Below, one piece after another: positions 57,773 through 64,000 of a DNA stretch of 64,000 nt. Where the stretch lies: NCBI GenBank assembly GCA_014804695.1, contig JAAUZJ010000011.1:242165-306164 (forward strand), in the 5' to 3' direction. Below the pieces are notes generated by a model. That model made no database searches, was not told where the DNA came from, and saw only the letters and a program-made list of their open reading frames with translations. This DNA comes from Lachnospiraceae bacterium. Lineage in GTDB: Bacteria > Bacillota > Clostridia > Lachnospirales > Lachnospiraceae. The position numbers and the translations under genes were made by a program. Numbering within the stretch: the first letter of the stretch is position 1; each line of letters opens with the position of its first letter.

Positions 57773-59269
57773 ATGCAGACAAAAAATTATAAGTTCTGGT
57801 TTTGTACCGGATCACAGGATCTTTATGGAGATGAGTGCCTAAGAAAAGTAGCCGACCATTCGGCTAAAATAGTGGAAGGATTAAATGCTTCCGGTAAGCT
57901 GCCGTTTGAGGTTGTGCTTAAACCTACATTGATCAGTCAGGCCTCAATAAGACAGACTTTTAACGATGCAAATAATGACGCAGAATGTGCGGGAGTTATC
58001 ACATGGATGCATACTTTTTCACCGGCTAAGATGTGGATTCTCGGCTTGAAAGAATTCAGAAAACCTCTTTGTCATTTACATACACAGTTTAATGAAGAGC
58101 TTCCGTATGATACAATAGATATGGATTTCATGAATGAGAACCAGTCGGCTCATGGCGACAGGGAATATGGACATATAGTAAGCCGTATGGGAATCGAGAG
58201 AAAAATTATTGTCGGACACTGGGCAAATCCAAGGGTTCAGGAACAGCTTGGAAGCTGGATGAGAACCGCGCTTGGCGTGATTGAATCATCTCACATCAGG
58301 GTATGCCGTTTCGGTGATAATATGAACAATGTAGCCGTAACAGAAGGCGATAAGGTAGAAGCCCAGATTAAGTTTGGCTGGGAGATAGACCATTACAATG
58401 TAAACGATCTGGTAGAATATGTGGATGCGGTTGCACAGGGTGATGTGGACGCACTTGTAGATGAATATTACAGCAAATATAAGATAATTGATGAAGGAAG
58501 AGACTTAGACGAGTTTAAGAAGCATGTTGAAGTTCAGGCGAGACAGGAGATCGGTATTGAGAAATTCCTGGTTGAGAATGATTATCATGCGATCGTTACC
58601 CACTTTGGCATGCTTGGCGGTTTGAAGCAGCTTCCGGGTCTTGCAATACAGAGACTTATGGAAAAAGGATATGGTTTCGGTGCGGAAGGCGACTGGAAAG
58701 TAGCCGCAATGGTACGTATGATGAAACTTATGACAGCCGATATTAAGGATGCTAAAGGAACTTCCATGATGGAAGATTATACATATAACCTTGTACCGGG
58801 CAAAGAGGGTATATTACAGGCGCATATGTTAGAGGTTTGTCCATCCGTAGCAGACGGCGAAATCGGTATTAAAGTATGTCCGCTTTCAATGGGTAACAGA
58901 GAAGACCCTGCCCGTCTTGTATTTACATCTAAGACAGGACCTGCGATTGCATGTTCTTTAGTAGATTTAGGAACGAGATTCCGTCTGCTCATTAATGCGG
59001 TTGACTGTAAGAAAGTAGAAAAACCGATGCCTAAACTTCCGGTAGGTACTGCATTCTGGACGCCTCAGCCCAATCTTGAAGTAGGCGCTACAGCATGGAT
59101 CCTTGCAGGAGGAGCACATCATACTGCGTTCTCATACGATCTTACGGTTGAGCAGATGGCGGACTGGGCGGACGCTATGGGAATTGAAAGCGTAATAATT
59201 GATAAAAATACGAATATTCGTGATTTTAAGAACGAATTAAGGTGGAATGAAGCGGCTTATAAAATATAA
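57773..59269 (+). CDS. araA: L-arabinose isomerase
   Basis: The 498-residue enzyme converts L-arabinose to L-ribulose with a Mn ion. Family hallmarks are 'FWFCTGSQDLYGDE', 'VITWMHTFSPAKMWI', 'LHTQFNEELPYDTIDMDFMNENQSAHGDRE' (read in parts), 'GFGAEGDWKVAAMVR' and 'EDYTYNL', then 'ILEVCPS'-like 'HMLEVCPSVA' and 'GGAHHTAFS' with the metal-binding His. Length is normal. AGAGAGGAC precedes the ATG. It follows the importer and begins the catabolic part of the operon. Palindromic element C starts at the base after its TAA stop. Confidence 0.97.
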   Translation: MQTKNYKFWFCTGSQDLYGDECLRKVADHSAKIVEGLNASGKLPFEVVLKPTLISQASIRQTFNDANNDAECAGVITWMHTFSPAKMWILGLKEFRKPLCHLHTQFNEELPYDTIDMDFMNENQSAHGDREYGHIVSRMGIERKIIVGHWANPRVQEQLGSWMRTALGVIESSHIRVCRFGDNMNNVAVTEGDKVEAQIKFGWEIDHYNVNDLVEYVDAVAQGDVDALVDEYYSKYKIIDEGRDLDEFKKHVEVQARQEIGIEKFLVENDYHAIVTHFGMLGGLKQLPGLAIQRLMEKGYGFGAEGDWKVAAMVRMMKLMTADIKDAKGTSMMEDYTYNLVPGKEGILQAHMLEVCPSVADGEIGIKVCPLSMGNREDPARLVFTSKTGPAIACSLVDLGTRFRLLINAVDCKKVEKPMPKLPVGTAFWTPQPNLEVGATAWILAGGAHHTAFSYDLTVEQMADWADAMGIESVIIDKNTNIRDFKNELRWNEAAYKI

Positions 59270-59416
59270 ATAACTAATGGTAAGAGGTATCCAAGCGGGA
59301 CGAACCGAGGTCATCGAAACAAAAATCGGGGCGCGACCGCGGGAGCGAACTTGCCCCTTATTTTTGTTTCGATGACCTCGGTTCTGGTTGTTGGAAAAGG
59401 GTTTACATTTAGTTAT
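59270..59416. repeat. Palindromic intergenic element, copy C (147 bp, reverse orientation)
   Basis: Ends ATAACTAA (59270) and TTAGTTAT (to 59416) are perfect inverted repeats. A 25-bp perfect outer stem (59302-59326 with 59360-59384; it begins GAACCGAGGTCATCG) encloses a core which, read in reverse, is GGGGCAAGTTCGCTCCCGCG then GTCGCGCCCC. This matches copies A and B, while the stem sequence is unrelated except for the inner AAAAAT. It begins one base after the araA stop codon and lies inside the araA-araB operon. Confidence 0.85.
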
Positions 59417-59509
59417 ATAATTAATTGTTGTTAGTATAAGCGATAATTATTAATGTATGGTTTGAAAAGTGATTAAAATATAAAATATTTTATAGAGGAG
59501 GGTGGTAAA

Positions 59510-61117
59510 ATGGGATTCACTACGGAAGAAGTGAAGAAACAGATTGAAGAAGGCAGAGCGGTTCTGGGAATTGAATTTGGTTCGACTAGAATCAAGGCGG
59601 TACTGGTAGCAGAGGATAATACACCGATTGCTTCTGGTGCGCATGATTGGGAGAACCGCTTGGAGAACGGAATATGGACTTACAGTCTTGATGATATCTG
59701 GAACGGATTGCAGGACTGTTACAGTGATTTGGTAAAAGATGTTAAGAATCAGTATGGAACTGAGCTTACTAAGCTTGGTGCAATCGGATTCTCGGCAATG
59801 ATGCATGGATATATGGCATTTGATGAAAAGGGTGAGCTTTTAGTTCCTTTCCGTACTTGGAGAAATACTATTACCGGACAGGCATCAGAGAAGCTGACGG
59901 AAGTATTCAATTATCATATTCCGCAAAGATGGAGCATAGCGCATCTTTATCAGGCAATTTTAAACGGTGAAGAACACGTTCCTTCGGTTCGGTATTTTAC
60001 TACGCTGGCAGGTTATGTACACTGGAAATTGACGGGAGAACGTACACTCGGAGTCGGTGAAGCGTCAGGAATGTTCCCGATTGATATTGCAACCGGAGAT
60101 TTTAATGAAAAGATGATCGCACAGTTTGACGAACTGGTAGCAGATAAGAATTTTCCATGGAAATTAAAGGATATTATGCCGAAGGTTCAGACTGCAGGTG
60201 AAAATGCCGGAACTTTGAGCGCGGAAGGCGCGAAGCTTTTAGACCCGACAGGAAAATTACAGGCAGGCATACCGCTTTGTCCTCCGGAGGGAGATGCTGG
60301 AACCGGTATGGCAGCTACCAATTCGGTTGCAAAGAGAACGGGTAACGTATCGGCAGGAACCAGTGTATTTGGTATGGTCGTGCTGGAAAACGAGCTTAAA
60401 AAAGTATATGATGCCATTGACCTTGTTACAACGCCGGACGGAAGCCTTGTAGCGATGGTGCACTGCAATAACTGTACTTCCGATTTGAACGCATGGGTTG
60501 GAATTTTCAAAGAGTTTGCGGAAAGTATGGGTATGAAAGTAGATATGGGCGAGCTTTTTGGAACGTTATACCGAAAAGCCTTAGAGGGAGACGATGACTG
60601 CGGCGGACTGCTTGCATATAACTATTTTTCCGGAGAACATATTACAGGCTTTGAAGAGGGACGTCCGCTATTTGTACGAACACCTTCCGATAAATTCAAC
60701 CTTGCTAACTTTATGAGGGTTCACCTTTTTACCTCGCTTGGAGCTTTAAAGACCGGATTCGATATTCTTCTTAAAGAAGAAGGCGTCCGTGTTGATGAAA
60801 TCCTTGGACATGGTGGTCTGTTCAAGACGAAAGGCGTCGGACAAAGAATCCTTGCCGCAGCTATGAATGCGCCGGTAAGCGTTATGGAAACAGCCGGAGA
60901 AGGCGGCGCATGGGGAATTGCGTTACTGGCTTCTTATATGATTCATAAAGGCGATAACGAAAGCCTTGCAGAATTCCTGAACAAAAAGGTATTCGACGGA
61001 CAAAAGGGCAGCAAGGAAGAGCCTCATAAAGAAGATGTGGAAGGCTTTGACAAATTCATGGTGCGTTATACCAAAGGTCTGGCTATTGAAAGAGCCGCAG
61101 TCGATAGTTTGCGCTGA
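59510..61117 (+). CDS. araB: Ribulokinase, FGGY family
   Basis: The 535-residue FGGY-family kinase should phosphorylate L-ribulose to L-ribulose 5-phosphate with ATP. The N-terminal phosphate-1 loop reads '[20 protein letters not shown]'; '[14 protein letters not shown]' and '[12 protein letters not shown]' are in the sugar-binding part; '[16 protein letters not shown]' is the phosphate-2 region; and '[22 protein letters not shown]' with '[14 protein letters not shown]' form the adenosine end. It differs from classical E. coli AraB, and the function is assigned chiefly from its place between araA and araD. GAGGAGGG lies 8 bases before the ATG. Confidence 0.88.
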   Translation: MGFTTEEVKKQIEEGRAVLGIEFGSTRIKAVLVAEDNTPIASGAHDWENRLENGIWTYSLDDIWNGLQDCYSDLVKDVKNQYGTELTKLGAIGFSAMMHGYMAFDEKGELLVPFRTWRNTITGQASEKLTEVFNYHIPQRWSIAHLYQAILNGEEHVPSVRYFTTLAGYVHWKLTGERTLGVGEASGMFPIDIATGDFNEKMIAQFDELVADKNFPWKLKDIMPKVQTAGENAGTLSAEGAKLLDPTGKLQAGIPLCPPEGDAGTGMAATNSVAKRTGNVSAGTSVFGMVVLENELKKVYDAIDLVTTPDGSLVAMVHCNNCTSDLNAWVGIFKEFAESMGMKVDMGELFGTLYRKALEGDDDCGGLLAYNYFSGEHITGFEEGRPLFVRTPSDKFNLANFMRVHLFTSLGALKTGFDILLKEEGVRVDEILGHGGLFKTKGVGQRILAAAMNAPVSVMETAGEGGAWGIALLASYMIHKGDNESLAEFLNKKVFDGQKGSKEEPHKEDVEGFDKFMVRYTKGLAIERAAVDSLR

Positions 61118-61173
61118 CGCCGTTGGCATCAGATACAAACATCGCAGGATAATTAGAGAAAGGAAATACTATT

Positions 61174-61869
61174 ATGCTGGAAGAATTAAAGAAACGTGTT
61201 TATGAAGCAAATATGCTTCTTCCTAAGTATGGTCTGGTTACTTTTACATGGGGAAATGTCAGTGAAATTGATGAGGAAAGCGGCATTTTTGCAATCAAGC
61301 CATCAGGTGTGGATTACGATAAATTAACTCCTGACGATATGGTATTAATGGACTTAAAAGGCAATAAGGTTGAGGGGCGTTATAATCCTTCTTCCGATAC
61401 TCCGACGCATCTGGAATTATATAAGGCATTCCCGGAAATCGGAGGAATTGTACACACTCATTCCTCATACGCTACAAGCTGGGCGCAGGCAGGACGGAGC
61501 ATCCCTTGTTATGGCACTACGCATGCGGATTATATCTATGGTGAGGTACCCTGTTTAAGATGCCTTAACGAAGACGAAATAGCGGAAGCTTATGAACAGA
61601 ATACCGGTCTTTTGATCGTTAGCGAATTTAAGAAAATGGGTAAAGACGTCATGGCCGTACCCGCAGTTCTTTGTAAGAATCATGGCCCGTTTGCATGGGG
61701 AAAAAACGGTAATGATGCGGTACACAATGCTGTAGTTTTGGAAGAGGTAGCCAAGATGGCTTACAGGGCAGAAACAATCAATCCCCGTATACAGCCAGCC
61801 CCTCAGGAATTACAAGATAAGCACTACTACAGAAAGCACGGCGCTAACGCCTACTACGGCCAAAATTAA
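61174..61869 (+). CDS. araD: L-ribulose-5-phosphate 4-epimerase
   Basis: The 231-residue zinc enzyme, of the class II aldolase/AraD fold, turns L-ribulose 5-phosphate into D-xylulose 5-phosphate. Markers are 'LVTFTWGNVSEID', 'AIKPSGVDYDKLTPDDMV', 'SSDTPTHLELYKAFPEIGGIVHTHSSYATSWAQAG' (two zinc His in H-T-H), 'TTHADYIYGEVPC' and 'LCKNHGPFAWG'. I list the long conserved area in parts. Length is typical. AGAAAGGAAA precedes the ATG. It completes the arabinose route into the pentose phosphate pathway. Element D begins 25 bp after its stop. Confidence 0.97.
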   Translation: MLEELKKRVYEANMLLPKYGLVTFTWGNVSEIDEESGIFAIKPSGVDYDKLTPDDMVLMDLKGNKVEGRYNPSSDTPTHLELYKAFPEIGGIVHTHSSYATSWAQAGRSIPCYGTTHADYIYGEVPCLRCLNEDEIAEAYEQNTGLLIVSEFKKMGKDVMAVPAVLCKNHGPFAWGKNGNDAVHNAVVLEEVAKMAYRAETINPRIQPAPQELQDKHYYRKHGANAYYGQN

Positions 61870-61894
61870 AACCACAAAAACAGCAAATAAACAT

Positions 61895-62100
61895 AGATAA
61901 TTGCGAAACTTTCTCTTTCCACAACCTAGTTGTACAATATAGACAAATCAAAAGCAGGGTACTTTGGAGCCGTCGGCATTTAGGCACCGTATTTTGGTGC
62001 CTTACGTGCCGCTACGAGCGACAAGTAGCGAGAGCGTGCCCTGCGTTGATTTATCTATATTGTACAACGGTCGCTTGGAAAAACCCCCTCGCAATTATCT
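61895..62100. repeat. Palindromic intergenic element, copy D (206 bp)
   Basis: Perfect 12-bp terminal inverted repeats (AGATAATTGCGA at 61895-61906, complement at 62089-62100) enclose a 23-bp outer stem with one mismatch (61929-61951 with 62046-62068; it begins GTTGTACAATATAGA). Inside lie GCAGGGTAC with GTGCCCTGC and the small hairpin GGCACC/GGTGCC. The flanks CTTTCCACAACC and GTCGCTTGGAAA match those of copies A to C, but the core is longer and different, closer to copy E. It lies between araD and the transketolase genes. Confidence 0.85.
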
Positions 62101-62127
62101 AAACAAATATAACAATGGAGGTTGAAC

Positions 62128-62964
62128 ATGAACAAATTAGAGTTACAAAAAACAGCTAATGAAGTTCGTAAAGGTATCGTCACTGCAGTACATGGTGCAA
62201 AAGCAGGACATCCCGGCGGCTCTTTATCTGCGGCAGATATTTTTACGTATCTTTATTTCGAGGAGATGAATATCGATCCTAAGAACCCGAAAGACCCTGA
62301 CAGGGACCGCTTTGTATTATCCAAGGGCCATACCGCGCCGGGCTTATATTCCGTATTGGCTAACCGCGGATACTTCCCTGTAGAGGATTTGCCGACCTTG
62401 CGCCACCTTGGTTCATATTTACAGGGGCATCCTTGTATGCAGGAAACTCCAGGCGTAGATATGTCATCAGGTTCTCTTGGACAGGGTATATCGGCAGCAG
62501 TTGGTATGGCGCTTGCAGCTAAGATGGACAGTAAAGATTACAGAGTGTATACACTGCTGGGAGATGGTGAAATCGAAGAGGGTCAGGTCTGGGAAGCATC
62601 TATGTTTGCGGGACATAGAAAACTGGATAATCTTGTAGTTATCGTAGATAATAACGGACTGCAGATTGACGGAAAAATTGAAGATGTATGCTCTCCGTAT
62701 CCTATTGATAAGAAGTTCGAAGCCTTCAATTTCCATGTGATCAACATCAACGGAAATGATTTTGACGAGCTTGAGGCTGCATTTAAAGAGGCAAGAGCTA
62801 CCAAGGGTATGCCGACAGCTATCATTTGTAAGACATTAAAGGGCAAAGATGTGTCATTTATGGAAAACAGTATAGATTGGCACGGAAAAGCGCCTAATGA
62901 CGAAGAATATAAAATCGCAATGGCAGATTTGGAGAAAGTAGGTGAAGCGTTATGTCAGAAGTAA
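62128..62964 (+). CDS. Transketolase, N-terminal (TPP-binding) subunit
   Basis: The 278-residue protein is the thiamine-diphosphate half of a split transketolase, which moves two-carbon units between xylulose 5-phosphate and aldose phosphates. It shows 'GIVTAVHGAKAGHPGGSLSAADI', 'RFVLSKGHTAPGLYSVLA', 'SSGSLGQGISAAVGMALA' and the TPP/Mg motif 'LGDGEIEEGQVWEA...NLVVIVDNNGLQIDG'. The C-terminal half is encoded by the next gene, overlapping by 13 bases. ATG 62128 has GGAGG upstream; the TTG at 62122 overlaps that region. It links arabinose breakdown to glycolysis. Confidence 0.95.
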   Translation: MNKLELQKTANEVRKGIVTAVHGAKAGHPGGSLSAADIFTYLYFEEMNIDPKNPKDPDRDRFVLSKGHTAPGLYSVLANRGYFPVEDLPTLRHLGSYLQGHPCMQETPGVDMSSGSLGQGISAAVGMALAAKMDSKDYRVYTLLGDGEIEEGQVWEASMFAGHRKLDNLVVIVDNNGLQIDGKIEDVCSPYPIDKKFEAFNFHVININGNDFDELEAAFKEARATKGMPTAIICKTLKGKDVSFMENSIDWHGKAPNDEEYKIAMADLEKVGEALCQK

Positions 62965-63893
62965 AGAAAATAGCAACAAGAGAAAGTTATGGATTGGCAC
63001 TGGCAGAATGTGGAAAGGATTATCCGAATCTGGTAGTTTTGGATGCAGACCTTGTTGCGGCTACTAAGACAGGCCCTTTCAAGAAAGCATTTCCCGAGAG
63101 GCACATTGACTGCGGTATTGCAGAATGTAATATGACAGGTATTGCGGCAGGTCTTGCAACCTGTGGTAAAATTCCTTTTATATCATCATTTGCGATGTTT
63201 GCGGCAGGACGTAATTTTGAGCAGATCCGTAACTCAATAGGATATCCTCATTTAAATGTTAAAATCGGTGCGACACATGCCGGAATTACCGTTGGCGAGG
63301 ACGGTGCAAGTCATCAGTGTAATGAAGATATAGCGCTTATGAGGACAATCCCCGGCATGACAGTAGTAGTTCCTGCTGATGATGTGGAAGCAAGGGCTGC
63401 AGTCAGGGCGGCAATTGAGAAGGAAGGACCGGTATATCTGAGATTCGGACGTGCAGGCGTTCCTGTTATCAATGACAGACCGGATTATAAATTTGAGATA
63501 GGCAAAGGGGTCTTGCTAAAAGAAGGAAAAGATGTTACGATTGTTGCTTGTGGGATAACTGTTGCATCTGCACTTGATGCAGCGCAGATGTTAGAGGCTG
63601 ATGGTATAAGCGCAGAAGTAATTGATATGCACACAATCAAACCTTTGGACAAAGAACTTCTTCTTGCTTCGGCGAAAAAGACCGGCAAGGTGGTTACTGC
63701 TGAAGAACATTCCGTTATCGGAGGTCTGGGAAGCGCAGTTTGCGACTGCCTGTGTGAGAATCTTCCTACTCCGGTTCTTAAAATCGGTATGCAGGATGTA
63801 TTTGGAGAGTCCGGCACGGCAGCAGCCCTGGTTGAGAAGTATGGTCTTGACGGCAAAGGAATATATGCAAAAGTAAAGGATTTTGTTAAATAA
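62952..63893 (+). CDS. Transketolase, C-terminal (pyrimidine-binding) subunit
   Basis: The 313-residue partner supplies the Pyr and C-terminal domains of transketolase. '[29 protein letters not shown]' holds the Glu that activates TPP (IAECNM). '[32 protein letters not shown]' is typical, as is '[13 protein letters not shown]' and '[15 protein letters not shown]' in the C-terminal domain (long motifs are given here in part). The start overlaps the first subunit's 3' end by 13 bases, so translation is coupled and the subunits are made in equal amounts. Confidence 0.95.
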   Translation: MSEVKKIATRESYGLALAECGKDYPNLVVLDADLVAATKTGPFKKAFPERHIDCGIAECNMTGIAAGLATCGKIPFISSFAMFAAGRNFEQIRNSIGYPHLNVKIGATHAGITVGEDGASHQCNEDIALMRTIPGMTVVVPADDVEARAAVRAAIEKEGPVYLRFGRAGVPVINDRPDYKFEIGKGVLLKEGKDVTIVACGITVASALDAAQMLEADGISAEVIDMHTIKPLDKELLLASAKKTGKVVTAEEHSVIGGLGSAVCDCLCENLPTPVLKIGMQDVFGESGTAAALVEKYGLDGKGIYAKVKDFVK

Positions 63894-63895
63894 TT

Positions 63896-64000
63896 ATGAA
63901 AAACTTATTATCTCCATCCATACTCGCTGCTGATTTCAGTATTTTGGGAAAGCAGATTGCCGAGGCGGATGAAGCGGGCGCAGACTATATTCATATTGAT
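63896..64000 (+). CDS. rpe: Ribulose-phosphate 3-epimerase, N-terminal part (runs off the window)
   Basis: The first 35 codons read [18 protein letters not shown] then '[16 protein letters not shown]'. 'SPSILAADF' and 'AGADYIHID' are the diagnostic opening of Rpe, a TIM-barrel enzyme which interconverts D-ribulose and D-xylulose 5-phosphate. The ATG is 2 bases after the transketolase stop, so it is in the same operon. It is cut by the window edge. Confidence 0.93.
   Translation, partial: MKNLLSPSILAADFSILGKQIAEADEAGADYIHID

Noticed and set aside
46238..62100. CRISPR array or retron/IS200-type element as explanation of the palindromes
   Set aside because: Copies are dispersed singly rather than in spaced arrays, there are no cas, reverse transcriptase or transposase genes, and they are not direct repeats.

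Overview
The window is low-GC, densely coded chromosomal DNA. It most likely comes from a spore-forming, plant-fibre-degrading member of the Lachnospiraceae (Bacillota, Clostridia). Supporting signs are strong AGGAGG-type ribosome binding sites, FabK instead of FabI, the yaaR-holB-ricT-yabB-rsmI synteny block, spmA and spmB, a two-subunit transketolase, BceAB/FtsX-like transport next to a two-component system, and a very large secreted beta-galactanase. No rRNA, tRNA, CRISPR array, prophage or transposase gene was recognised. The genus call is inference.

Layout. 1-9.3 kb: the tail of an ABC transporter, then a 2994-residue secreted GH53 endo-galactanase behind a LacI-type operator. 9.4-21.6 kb: housekeeping and transport genes (fba, an AGCS symporter, a TPR protein, a GNAT enzyme, ppiB, an ammonium channel with a fused PII domain, pyk, an AEC transporter). 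21.8-27.2 kb: a coiled-coil protein, a CgeB-like glycosyltransferase, azlCD, an HD protein and a PLP decarboxylase. 27.5-31.6 kb: the yaaR-holB-ricT-yabB-rsmI block. 31.6-37.5 kb: acpP-fabK-fabD-fabG-fabF-fabZ-fabH, with no acetyl-CoA carboxylase genes. 37.5-40.4 kb: a YcxB-like membrane protein and a diguanylate cyclase. 40.7-49.9 kb: spmA and spmB, separated by about 8 kb that holds a two-component/ABC operon, a lipoprotein gene, two inverted copies of a 63-residue gene and an AIM24-family gene. 50.0-52.3 kb: fabT and a DUF885 protein. 52.7-64 kb: a sugar ABC importer followed by araA, araB, araD, split transketolase and the start of rpe.

How the parts fit. Secreted galactanase opens type I arabinogalactan, the importer would bring in the released pentose (or galactofuranose-like sugar), AraA/B/D convert L-arabinose to D-xylulose 5-phosphate, and transketolase and Rpe feed it into the pentose phosphate pathway and so to Fba and Pyk. 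Fatty-acid synthesis appears to be controlled by the MarR-type FabT encoded about 18 kb away. TTTGA-N3-TCAAA palindromes sit on the promoters of acpP, fabD and fabT itself.

The most unusual structure is a family of intergenic palindromic elements at 27.33, 46.24, 47.08, 59.27 and 61.90 kb, with a probable remnant at 16.26 kb. Three copies share a conserved GC-rich hairpin core and outer flanks, but each carries a different outer stem of 24-25 bp that is perfectly self-complementary. Two further copies are longer and have perfect terminal inverted repeats of 12 and 18 bp. They sit directly at stop codons and inside operons, and no transposase is present. I could not match them to a named family.
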